Program-made: the position numbers and the translations under genes | Notes under the pieces: model-generated | The model's input: only the letters and a program-made list of their open reading frames with translations | Database searches by the model: none | Told to the model about the DNA's origin: nothing | Origin: Firmicutes bacterium UBA4975 | GTDB taxonomy: Bacteria > Bacillota > Proteinivoracia > UBA4975 | Length of the DNA stretch: 5,348 nt | Assembly: GCA_002397155.1 (NCBI GenBank) | Contig: DGZR01000002.1 | Coordinates: forward strand, 1-5,348 | Direction of reading: 5' to 3' | Shown: positions 1 to 5,348 of the stretch, piece by piece | Layout of the letters: the number at the start of each line of letters is the position of its first letter | How positions within the stretch are numbered: the stretch's first letter is position 1

Positions 1-609
1 ATGGCCGCGGCGATCGGAGCGGGCTTGCCTGTGGCCGAACCCAACGGCAGCATGGTCGTCGACGTAGGAGGCGGCACCACCGACGCCGCCATCATCTCCC
101 TGGGGGGGATAGTCACCCACCGCTCTATTCGGGTGGGGGGGGACGACATCGACGAGAGCATCATCCACTATATTAAGCGCAAGTACAACTTGATGATCGG
201 CGAACGCACTGCCGAGGACATCAAGATAACCCTGGGCTCGGCCCTGCCCGAAGATGATAAGCGCACCATGCTAATCCGGGGGCGGGACATGGTCTCGGGG
301 CTGCCCAAGACCCTGGAATTGACGGCGGGAGAAATCAACGCCGCCATGCAGGATCCCATTTCCACCATTCTGGAAGCTATCCGGATTACTTTAGAAAAGA
401 CTCCCCCCGAACTGGCGGCGGACATCATGGATCGAGGGATCGTCATGACCGGCGGCGGCGCCCTGCTGACTAATTTTGACCGCATGATCAGCAAGGAAAC
501 CGGCATCCCGGTGGTCCTGGCCGAAAATCCCTTGGACTGCGTAGCCCTGGGCACCGGCAAAGTGCTGGGCCAGCTCAAACTGCTGCGGCGTATTTCCTTG
601 GGCCGGTAG
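1..609 (+). CDS. mreB: Rod-shape-determining actin homologue MreB, C-terminal part (5' end cut by window edge)
   Basis: Bacterial actin that polymerises with ATP into short filaments on the inner face of the cytoplasmic membrane and guides side-wall synthesis. The 202 visible residues hold the second half of the fold: the phosphate-binding loop DVGGGTTD at 21-28, a GERTAEDIK helix motif at 67-75, GRDMVSGLP at 94-102, the adenosine-binding loop GIVMTGGGALL at 146-156 and the closing NPLDCVALGTG at 176-186. MreB proteins are about 335-345 residues and the visible MAAAIGAG is an internal motif of the family, so roughly 135-140 residues lie upstream; the ATG at position 1 is not the true start. 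The frame ends with TAG at 607-609. The paralogue Mbl is hard to exclude from the C-terminal part alone, but direct linkage to mreC and mreD favours MreB. Confidence 0.95.
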   Translation: MAAAIGAGLPVAEPNGSMVVDVGGGTTDAAIISLGGIVTHRSIRVGGDDIDESIIHYIKRKYNLMIGERTAEDIKITLGSALPEDDKRTMLIRGRDMVSGLPKTLELTAGEINAAMQDPISTILEAIRITLEKTPPELAADIMDRGIVMTGGGALLTNFDRMISKETGIPVVLAENPLDCVALGTGKVLGQLKLLRRISLGR

Positions 610-616
610 GGGATCT

Positions 617-640
617 AAAGGAGGAGGAGAATGCCCTTTG
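617..640 (+). promoter_or_regulatory. Ribosome binding site and ambiguous start region of mreC
   Basis: A purine run, AAAGGAGGAGGAGA at 617-630, carries two overlapping Shine-Dalgarno cores: AAGGAGG at 618-624 and GGAGGA at 623-628. The first sits 6 bases before an ATG at 631, which opens only a five-codon frame (MPFVP, then TAA at 646-648). The second sits 9 bases before the TTG at 638, which opens the intact mreC frame. TTG is the only usable start in the mreC frame near the ribosome site: the frame upstream has no ATG or GTG, and the next in-frame ATG (codon 23) lies inside the membrane segment. Confidence 0.75.
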
Positions 641-1495
641 TTCCGTAACAACCGGAGAAAAATCCTTTCGGCCATCGCCGTCGTTCTCCTACTCAGCATC
701 CTCATGAGCTGGAGCACTAACAACCCCCAGCGAATTCTCTTTTTTGAGCGTCTGGCCGCTGGGGCCCTGCGCCCTCTGCAAAAAGGCGCCAGCGCCGTGA
801 CTCTCTTTTTGACGGACACCTGGCAGTTCATCGGCGATGTGCAGAACGTCTACAGGGACAACCTGCAGTTGCGGCGGGAGTTGGAAAAGTATGGCGGCAG
901 CGACCTGCACCTCCTGGAAACCCTCCAGGAGAACCGGCGCCTGCGCAACCTCCTTCAATTTCAAGAAGCCGTCGAACATGAGCTGACCCCGGCCCAGGTC
1001 ATCGGGCGCAATCCCTCTAGCTGGTTTTCTACCCTGACCATCGACAAGGGTTCTAATGACGGGATAAAGGTGGACATGCCCGTAGTGACTAACTTAGGCC
1101 TGGTGGGCAAGATCATCGACGTGATGCCCAACCATGCCAAAGTCCAGCTCATCATCAGCCCCTCCAGCGGCATCAGCGCCATCGTCCAGCGCACCCGGGA
1201 TAACGGCGTGCTGGTAGGCCTGTCCACTCCCAGGGGCTATACCCGCATTACCCGCCTGGAGCAGCACGCCGACATCCGTGAAGGCGATGTGATCATCTCT
1301 TCGCCCTTGACCGGAGTATTCCCCAAGGGCTTGGTCATCGGCCGGGTGGTGGAGGTCAGCGACGACCCTGTCTCCCTGGAGCGGTCGGCCCTGGTCCTCC
1401 CCGAGGTCGACTTTGACCGCTTAGAAGAAGTGCTGATCATCGTCAATTACCAATCGTCGGCGGAAGGCGAGGCCGAGAGCGGTGCCGGGCAATGA
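638..1495 (+). CDS. mreC: Cell-shape protein MreC
   Basis: Bitopic membrane protein of the elongation complex. It links MreB inside the cell to PBP2 outside, and is known in the family to bind and activate PBP2. The 285 residues show the standard layout: a short basic N-terminus (RNNRRK, 3-8), one membrane helix at about 9-25, a predicted coiled coil at about 62-111 rich in Leu, Gln, Glu and Arg, then the paired beta-domain region at about 117-271. Typical MreC stretches are VIGRNPSSWFSTLTIDKG (121-138), NLGLVGKI (152-159) and GVFPKGLVIGRV (226-237). The last 14 residues are a Glu/Gly/Ser-rich tail. Length is normal for the family. The start is TTG, chosen because it alone opens this frame behind the ribosome site. 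The gene begins 28 bases after mreB and its TGA overlaps the mreD start (ATGA). Confidence 0.95.
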   Translation: MFRNNRRKILSAIAVVLLLSILMSWSTNNPQRILFFERLAAGALRPLQKGASAVTLFLTDTWQFIGDVQNVYRDNLQLRRELEKYGGSDLHLLETLQENRRLRNLLQFQEAVEHELTPAQVIGRNPSSWFSTLTIDKGSNDGIKVDMPVVTNLGLVGKIIDVMPNHAKVQLIISPSSGISAIVQRTRDNGVLVGLSTPRGYTRITRLEQHADIREGDVIISSPLTGVFPKGLVIGRVVEVSDDPVSLERSALVLPEVDFDRLEEVLIIVNYQSSAEGEAESGAGQ

Positions 1496-1995
1496 AGTAC
1501 TTTTGGACCCTCTTGGCTCTCACCGGCCTGGTCATTGTCCAGAGCACCCTGCTTGCCGCCCTCTTTCCCCGGCTGCCCCTGGCCCCAGCCCTCGTCTTTT
1601 TAATGCTTGCTTCCCTGCGCTTTGAACGCGGGTTTTTTCTGATTGCCGCCCTCTGGACCGGCCTGGTCCAGGACATCCTCTTGGGCGAGTTCTTTGGCTT
1701 TTTCATGCTCCTCAACTTTAACTCCGCGGTCTGGGCCTGGGAGATCCGCAAAGAATGGCTGGACAACCTGGTCTTGACGGGAGGGCTCAGGCTCATCGCC
1801 GCAACTTTGCTCCAAGAGGTCTTTGCCGCCTTCATCTTTTACATCCGGGGCATTACCGATCTTGCCGGGACCCTGCAGATTAACGCCGGCAAGGACTTGC
1901 TCTTCAACCTCCTCGTCTACGCCGTATTCTTGCTTGCCCTAAAAATACGGCACCGGGGCAGCAAATTAGAAGCTGTATTGGGGGCGAAACTGTGA
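1492..1995 (+). CDS. mreD: Rod-shape-determining membrane protein MreD
   Basis: Small integral membrane partner of MreC in the elongasome; its exact biochemical role is not settled. The 167 residues are almost wholly hydrophobic, with about five to six membrane segments at roughly 4-24, 29-42, 46-66, 68-84, 92-116 and 133-151, and a basic C-terminal tail from about residue 152. The LVQDILLGEFFGFFML stretch (59-74) matches the conserved MreD pattern in which an Asp within a membrane region is followed by a Gly-containing helix. The length is typical (about 160-175). Sequence conservation in this family is low, so the call leans on topology and on its place between mreC and PBP2. The start overlaps the mreC stop by four bases (ATGA) and no strong ribosome site precedes it, which suggests translational coupling to mreC. 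Confidence 0.92.
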   Translation: MKYFWTLLALTGLVIVQSTLLAALFPRLPLAPALVFLMLASLRFERGFFLIAALWTGLVQDILLGEFFGFFMLLNFNSAVWAWEIRKEWLDNLVLTGGLRLIAATLLQEVFAAFIFYIRGITDLAGTLQINAGKDLLFNLLVYAVFLLALKIRHRGSKLEAVLGAKL

Positions 1996-3785
1996 ACAGG
2001 ACTCATTTGCGAATCAACCTCTTGCGCATTGTCGCCTTCTTCATCTTGGCTGTCCTCGTATACAACCTCTTTCAGCTCCAGATCATCGAGGGCAAGGAAT
2101 GGGTAAACGTGGCCGACAACAACCGCTTCCGCCACCTGATCGAACTGGCCCCCCGGGGCAGGATTTTTAGCGCCGACGGGGTCGAGCTGGCGGCCAGTGT
2201 TCCCACCTACGTCGTCGCCCTGGCCGATGAAGTAAGCAAGGAGCGGCAGGAAAAGACCATTGCCATGCTGGCCCAGTTTATCGAAAAGAGCGAAGAGGAG
2301 ATCAGGGCAAAGCTGAGCAAGAACCGGCGCAAATTTGAGCCGGCGGTTATTGACACCGTGGATTTTGAGACGGTTATCCGCCTTGAAGAGAACAAGCACC
2401 TCATGCCGAGCCTGGTCATCCAGGTCGTTCCCCAACGGGAGTATCCCGAAAAAGACCTGCTGGCCCACCCCCTGGGCGGGGTCAAGGAGAGCGAACGCCG
2501 GGGAGTGGCCGGCCTGGAAAAACGCTGGGACGAATACCTGCGGGGCGAGGACGGCTTTAGTGTCATTCAGGTCAACGCCGACAACCGCCCCATCGGAGAT
2601 GCGGTGAACAGCCTGCCGGCTGTTCCCGGGGACAACCTCTACCTGACCATCGACACCAAGCTCCAGCGGGCTGCCCAGAATTCCCTGCGGCGGGTCCTGG
2701 AAAAACAGCGGACCCAGGCCAAAGCCAAGGATGCCTGGGCCGGGGCCGTTGTGGTCATCGATCCCAATACCGGGCGGATCCTGGCCTCGGTCACCGAACC
2801 CACTTTTGATAATAACTACCGCAACAATATGGATAAGTGGGTGGAGGACTCGCCTGCGGAAATGCCCGCCTGGGCTCGGACCTGGATGGACCGGACCTAC
2901 CAGTACCCCGCCACAGTCGGTTCGACTTTTAAGATGGTCGTGGGCATGGCAGGCTTGGAAACCGGGGCGATAACCGCCAGCGAAAAGATCTACGCCGGGG
3001 GCAGGGCCCGCATCAACAACCAGCCCGTCAATGACTTCGGCTTTGCCGTGCACGGCAATGTGGACATGCGCCGGGCGTTGGCCGTTTCCAGCAACATCTA
3101 CTTTGGCACGGTGGGGGCCCGCCTGGGCTCAGAAAAAATCTACGAGTACATTGAAAAGTTCGGCATGTCCGCCCCGACCAAGGAGCAAAACCCCGAGGAC
3201 CGAATCAAAAATGCCGGTTTTGACGATATCTCCCAAGGGGAGCAGGCCAGTTCGCTGGACTACCGCCGCTACGTCAAGACCTGGGTCGGGGGCAACACCG
3301 TCCAGATTTCCTACGGCCAGCTAAATGAGTTCACCGCCCTGCAGATGGCCAACTACGTCTCCATGCTGGCCAATGGGGGCATCCACTACAAGCCCTACAT
3401 GGTGGAAAAGATCACCGACTACACCGGCAGCCCGGTGGAGACCTTCACCCCCCAAGTCCTGGATGTCCAGGATTTTAAACCGGAAAACCTCAAGGTCATC
3501 CGGGAAGGCATGCAGCAGTCGGCCGCCCGCTCGTCTTTTCTCAAGGGCCTTCCCTTTGCCGTGGCCGGCAAGACCGGCACCGCCGAACACCAGTATTCCG
3601 GCCGCAAAAACCCCGACACCTGGCGGGATACCCACTCCTGGTGGGTGGGCTATGCCCCTTATGACAATCCGGAAATAGCCATCGTCGTCTTCATGGAGTA
3701 CGCCGGGGTCGGGAGCCGCAGCATCGAAGTGGCCCGAGATATTATCGACTGCTACTTTGGTCTGACAGAAGGGGGAGGCGAGTAA
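1992..3785 (+). CDS. mrdA: Penicillin-binding protein 2, elongasome DD-transpeptidase (class B PBP)
   Basis: Cross-links newly made peptidoglycan in the side wall together with RodA and is the target of beta-lactams. The 597 residues show a short cytoplasmic N-terminus, one membrane helix at about 10-31, and the dimerisation/pedestal region from RGRIFSADGVELA (55-67) to GLEKRWDEYLRGEDG (174-188). The transpeptidase domain begins near PGDNLYLTID (212-221). The three active-site motifs are complete: STFK at 311-314 with nucleophile Ser311, SSN at 366-368 and KTGT at 527-530. Two usually conserved spots differ: VGSTFK where most members have PGSTFK, and SYGQLNEFTALQ (440-451) where IGQG...TPLQ is usual. 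The GTG start overlaps the mreD stop (GTGA); only a weak GGGGG tract (1980-1984) precedes it, so it is probably coupled. Without minCD in between, it abuts rodA. Confidence 0.95.
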   Translation: MNRTHLRINLLRIVAFFILAVLVYNLFQLQIIEGKEWVNVADNNRFRHLIELAPRGRIFSADGVELAASVPTYVVALADEVSKERQEKTIAMLAQFIEKSEEEIRAKLSKNRRKFEPAVIDTVDFETVIRLEENKHLMPSLVIQVVPQREYPEKDLLAHPLGGVKESERRGVAGLEKRWDEYLRGEDGFSVIQVNADNRPIGDAVNSLPAVPGDNLYLTIDTKLQRAAQNSLRRVLEKQRTQAKAKDAWAGAVVVIDPNTGRILASVTEPTFDNNYRNNMDKWVEDSPAEMPAWARTWMDRTYQYPATVGSTFKMVVGMAGLETGAITASEKIYAGGRARINNQPVNDFGFAVHGNVDMRRALAVSSNIYFGTVGARLGSEKIYEYIEKFGMSAPTKEQNPEDRIKNAGFDDISQGEQASSLDYRRYVKTWVGGNTVQISYGQLNEFTALQMANYVSMLANGGIHYKPYMVEKITDYTGSPVETFTPQVLDVQDFKPENLKVIREGMQQSAARSSFLKGLPFAVAGKTGTAEHQYSGRKNPDTWRDTHSWWVGYAPYDNPEIAIVVFMEYAGVGSRSIEVARDIIDCYFGLTEGGGE

Positions 3786-3787
3786 TG
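3771..3787 (+). promoter_or_regulatory. Strong ribosome binding site of rodA inside the end of the PBP2 gene
   Basis: GGGGGAGG at 3771-3778 lies 6 bases before the rodA ATG at 3785 and within the last codons of PBP2, whose TAA shares one base with that ATG (TAATG). Unlike mreD and PBP2, rodA has its own good ribosome site, so it can both restart and load ribosomes independently. Confidence 0.8.
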
Positions 3788-4903
3788 GGCAAAAAAATCC
3801 TGCGCAACTACGACTACCTCCTCTTTTTTACCATCGTTATTATCGCTATTTTTGGCGTCATAATGGTGGGTTCTTCCTCGGTATCGGGGGGGGCCACTTT
3901 CACCACCATGTTTTCCAGCCGCACCTTTATCAAGCAGCTCATCTGGGCTCTGGGGGGCCTGGCCGGCATGGCCGCCCTTTCCTTCATTGACTACACCGAG
4001 TGGCAGCGCTTTACCCTGCCAATTTACCTTTTCAGCCTGGCCCTGCTGGTCTTAGTCATCTTTAAGGGCTCTTCGGCCTGGGGTGCCCAGCGCTGGATTG
4101 CCATCGGTCCCTTTTTCAACCTCCAGCCTTCCGAGCTGGCCAAGGTCGCCATCATAATCACCTTTTCCGCTCTCATGGCCAAGGAGGGCCGCTCCCTGGA
4201 CCAGTGGACCGGCCTGGTGGTGCCCCTGCTCCACGTAGCGGCGCCTATGCTGGTCATCTTTTTACAGCCCGACCTGGGCACCTCCTTGATCTTTGTCGCC
4301 ATTGCCGGTTCCATCCTCTTTGTCGCCGGTTTGCGCTGGCTCCACCTTTTATTCTTGGGGGGAGGAGGCATTGTGGCCGCGGTCCTGGGCTATCTGTTTT
4401 TTCTCAGGGACTACCAAAAGGCTCGCCTCATCATCTTCCGGGACCCCTGGCAGGACCCCCTGGGCTTGGGCTGGCAGATCATCCAGTCCAAGGTGGCCAT
4501 CGGTTCCGGCCAGTTCCAGGGCCGGGGCTTGTTTCGGGGGACCCAGATCCAGTTAGGCTTTTTGCCGGCGAAAAAAACTGACTTCATTTTCAGTGTCATC
4601 GGCGAAGAACTGGGCTTCTTGGGCTCCGCCATCTTTCTCCTGGTCTACGTCCTGATGATCTGGCAGGTGCTGAAGGTGGCTCTGGAGGCCAAGGACTCTT
4701 TTGGCCGTTACATCTCGGTGGGCGTGGCGGCCATGCTCTCTTTCCAGCTCCTAGTCAACGTGGGGATGACCATCAGCATAATGCCCGTCACCGGCCTGCC
4801 CCTGCCCTTGGTCAGCTATGGGGGGAGTTCGTTCTTGGCTACCATGCTCGCCCTGGGCCTGGTCCTTTCGGTGGCCGCCCACAAGGATACCTCGATTTTT
4901 TAA
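3785..4903 (+). CDS. rodA: RodA, SEDS-family peptidoglycan glycosyltransferase
   Basis: Polytopic membrane polymerase that joins lipid II into glycan strands and works as a pair with PBP2. The 372 residues contain about ten membrane segments, with the SEDS signatures in order: RWIAIGPFFNLQPSELAK (103-120), QPDLGTSLIF (161-170), GWQIIQSKVAIGSGQ (229-243), FLPAKKTDFIFSVIGEELG (259-277) and MPVTGLPLPLVSYGGSS (333-349). Asp266 in the KKTDFIF loop aligns with the catalytic aspartate known from E. coli RodA. The length fits RodA (about 370-400). FtsW and SpoVE are close relatives, but the gene following PBP2 with a one-base overlap in an mreBCD operon makes RodA by far the better call. The last codon is followed at once by the terminator. 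Confidence 0.96.
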   Translation: MGKKILRNYDYLLFFTIVIIAIFGVIMVGSSSVSGGATFTTMFSSRTFIKQLIWALGGLAGMAALSFIDYTEWQRFTLPIYLFSLALLVLVIFKGSSAWGAQRWIAIGPFFNLQPSELAKVAIIITFSALMAKEGRSLDQWTGLVVPLLHVAAPMLVIFLQPDLGTSLIFVAIAGSILFVAGLRWLHLLFLGGGGIVAAVLGYLFFLRDYQKARLIIFRDPWQDPLGLGWQIIQSKVAIGSGQFQGRGLFRGTQIQLGFLPAKKTDFIFSVIGEELGFLGSAIFLLVYVLMIWQVLKVALEAKDSFGRYISVGVAAMLSFQLLVNVGMTISIMPVTGLPLPLVSYGGSSFLATMLALGLVLSVAAHKDTSIF

Positions 4904-4925
4904 CCCGGCTGAGTGCCGGGTTTTT
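4902..4925 (+). terminator. Rho-independent terminator of the mreBCD-pbp2-rodA operon
   Basis: CCCGGC (4904-4909) pairs with GCCGGG (4915-4920) across a 5-base loop TGAGT, followed by TTTTT (4921-4925). The stem can extend to 8 pairs because AA (4902-4903) faces TT (4921-4922). The stem therefore includes the last two bases of the rodA stop codon. The short T run (five) means that some read-through into the protease gene is possible. Confidence 0.88.
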
Positions 4926-4930
4926 GCATA

Positions 4931-4976
4931 CCCGCCGGGGTCCCCGCAATACCTATTAGGGGAGGCGGGTGATAAA
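4931..4976 (+). promoter_or_regulatory. Leader of the M50 protease gene with a hairpin that would cover its ribosome site
   Basis: The ribosome site AGGGGAGG (4958-4965) lies 11 bases before the ATG at 4977. GGGGAGGCGGG (4959-4969) is fully complementary to CCCGCC (4931-4936) plus TCCCC (4941-4945), with GGGG (4937-4940) as a 4-base bulge and a 13-base A/T-rich loop (4946-4958). Folding would bury the whole Shine-Dalgarno core. The complementarity is seen directly; a regulatory role is inference. I found no convincing sigma-A -35/-10 pair between the terminator and the gene. Confidence 0.4.
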
Positions 4977-5348
4977 ATGAAGGGCCTGAAAGTTTCCCTT
5001 TTCTTCTACTTATTTTTTGCCGCCCTGCTCGCCCTGGGCTACGTCCGGGAAACGGTCAGCTTTTTGCTGGCCTTGGTAATCCACGAGTTGGGCCACGTCC
5101 TGGTGGCCAAGGCCCAGGGCTGCAAAATAACCAGGTTGGCCATCCAGCCCCTGGGGGGCTACCTCTACCTGGACGACCTGCTGGAGGTGCAGCCGGCCTT
5201 GGAACGCCGGGTCGCCCTGGCGGGGCCGGCCGCCAACCTCCTTACGGCAGTGGGGGCGATGGCCCTGGCCCCCTATTCGCCCCAGGGATTTAGCGGCGAC
5301 TTTATCCGGGCCAGCCTCACCCTCATGGCCTTTAACTTGCTTCCTGCC
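4977..5348 (+). CDS. spoIVFB: M50 family (SpoIVFB-type) intramembrane zinc metalloprotease, N-terminal part (3' end cut by window edge)
   Basis: Membrane-embedded zinc protease of the site-2 protease superfamily. In Bacillus, SpoIVFB cleaves pro-sigma-K in the mother cell during sporulation. The 124 visible residues show a first membrane helix at about 6-22, then a second at about 27-44 carrying the zinc-binding motif HELGH (His36, Glu37, His40). Next come PLGGYLYLDD (58-67), ERRVALAGPAANLL (76-89), typical of the M50B group, and MAFNLLPA (117-124). In relatives the latter leads straight into the LPLDGGR segment with the third zinc ligand, just beyond the window. The start is the only one possible behind the ribosome site, since no other start codon lies in frame between that site and 4977. 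Position after the mre/rodA block matches the spoIVFB neighbourhood of Bacillus and Clostridia, but no M23-type spoIVFA precedes it, so the specific sporulation role is inference; the family call is firm. Confidence 0.8.
   Translation, partial: MKGLKVSLFFYLFFAALLALGYVRETVSFLLALVIHELGHVLVAKAQGCKITRLAIQPLGGYLYLDDLLEVQPALERRVALAGPAANLLTAVGAMALAPYSPQGFSGDFIRASLTLMAFNLLPA

Noticed and set aside
1..3. ATG at the first base as the start of a complete 202-residue gene
   Set aside because: MAAAIGAG is an internal MreB motif and the N-terminal half of the actin fold is missing, so this is the window edge cutting a longer gene.
168..831. Minus-strand open frames opposite mreB and the start of mreC (136 and 146 codons)
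   Set aside because: No ribosome site or domain; they are shadows of well-supported plus-strand genes.
1917..3053. 378-codon open frame on the minus strand opposite mreD and PBP2
   Set aside because: It is antisense to PBP2, whose frame is fully supported by motifs. The translation is rich in Gly, Pro, His and Asp with no recognisable domain, as expected from the complement of a GC-rich gene.
4571..4577. A7 run in the RodA catalytic loop as a slippery frameshift site
   Set aside because: It encodes the conserved Lys-Lys before Asp266, the codon phase does not give a standard slippery heptamer, and the zero frame continues through the SEDS motifs to the end.
4204..4581. 125-codon plus-strand frame inside rodA
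   Set aside because: It overlaps the conserved core of RodA in another frame, is Pro/Gly/Arg-rich and has no start context.
4924..4959. Promoter for the M50 gene in the spacer (TTGCAT, CAATAC or TATTAG as boxes)
   Set aside because: TTGCAT matches the -35 consensus at only three positions; CAATAC at 17-base spacing matches the -10 box poorly, and TATTAG would be at 24-base spacing.

Overview
The window is a segment of a cell-elongation (elongasome) operon followed by the start of a membrane-embedded zinc protease gene, all on the + strand. It points to a fairly GC-rich member of the Bacillota, probably class Clostridia. The grounds are purine-rich AGGAGG-type ribosome sites, GTG and TTG starts alongside ATG, and mreB-mreC-mreD-PBP2-rodA running into a SpoIVFB-like gene. 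That last neighbourhood resembles the Bacillus mreBCD-minCD-spoIVFAB locus and its clostridial relatives. I cannot name the genus from sequence reading alone.

Layout: 1-609 is the C-terminal part of mreB, cut by the window edge, so the ATG at position 1 is an internal methionine. After a 28-base gap with a strong ribosome site come mreC (TTG start, 638-1495), mreD (1492-1995), the class B penicillin-binding protein gene mrdA/pbp2 (1992-3785) and rodA (3785-4903). From mreC onward each stop codon overlaps the next start (ATGA, GTGA, TAATG), so translation is probably coupled through all four genes. A compact Rho-independent terminator overlaps the rodA stop codon. A 51-base spacer with a possible hairpin over the next ribosome site separates it from a gene for an M50 (site-2/SpoIVFB-type) metalloprotease, which runs off the right edge at codon 124.

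How the genes work together: MreB filaments on the inner membrane face, with MreC and MreD as the membrane-spanning link, position the RodA-PBP2 pair. RodA is a SEDS glycan polymerase that works from lipid II, and PBP2 is a DD-transpeptidase that cross-links the new strand. Together they make the side wall. The expected catalytic motifs can be read in PBP2, RodA and the protease, and no gene inside the window is broken.

I see no previously undescribed system. The points most worth a second look are the mreC start (a perfectly placed ATG in the wrong frame 7 bases before the TTG), an 11-pair hairpin candidate that would hide the protease gene's ribosome site, a possible alternative pairing with the rodA terminator, the absence of min genes between PBP2 and rodA, and departures from two usually conserved motifs in PBP2.
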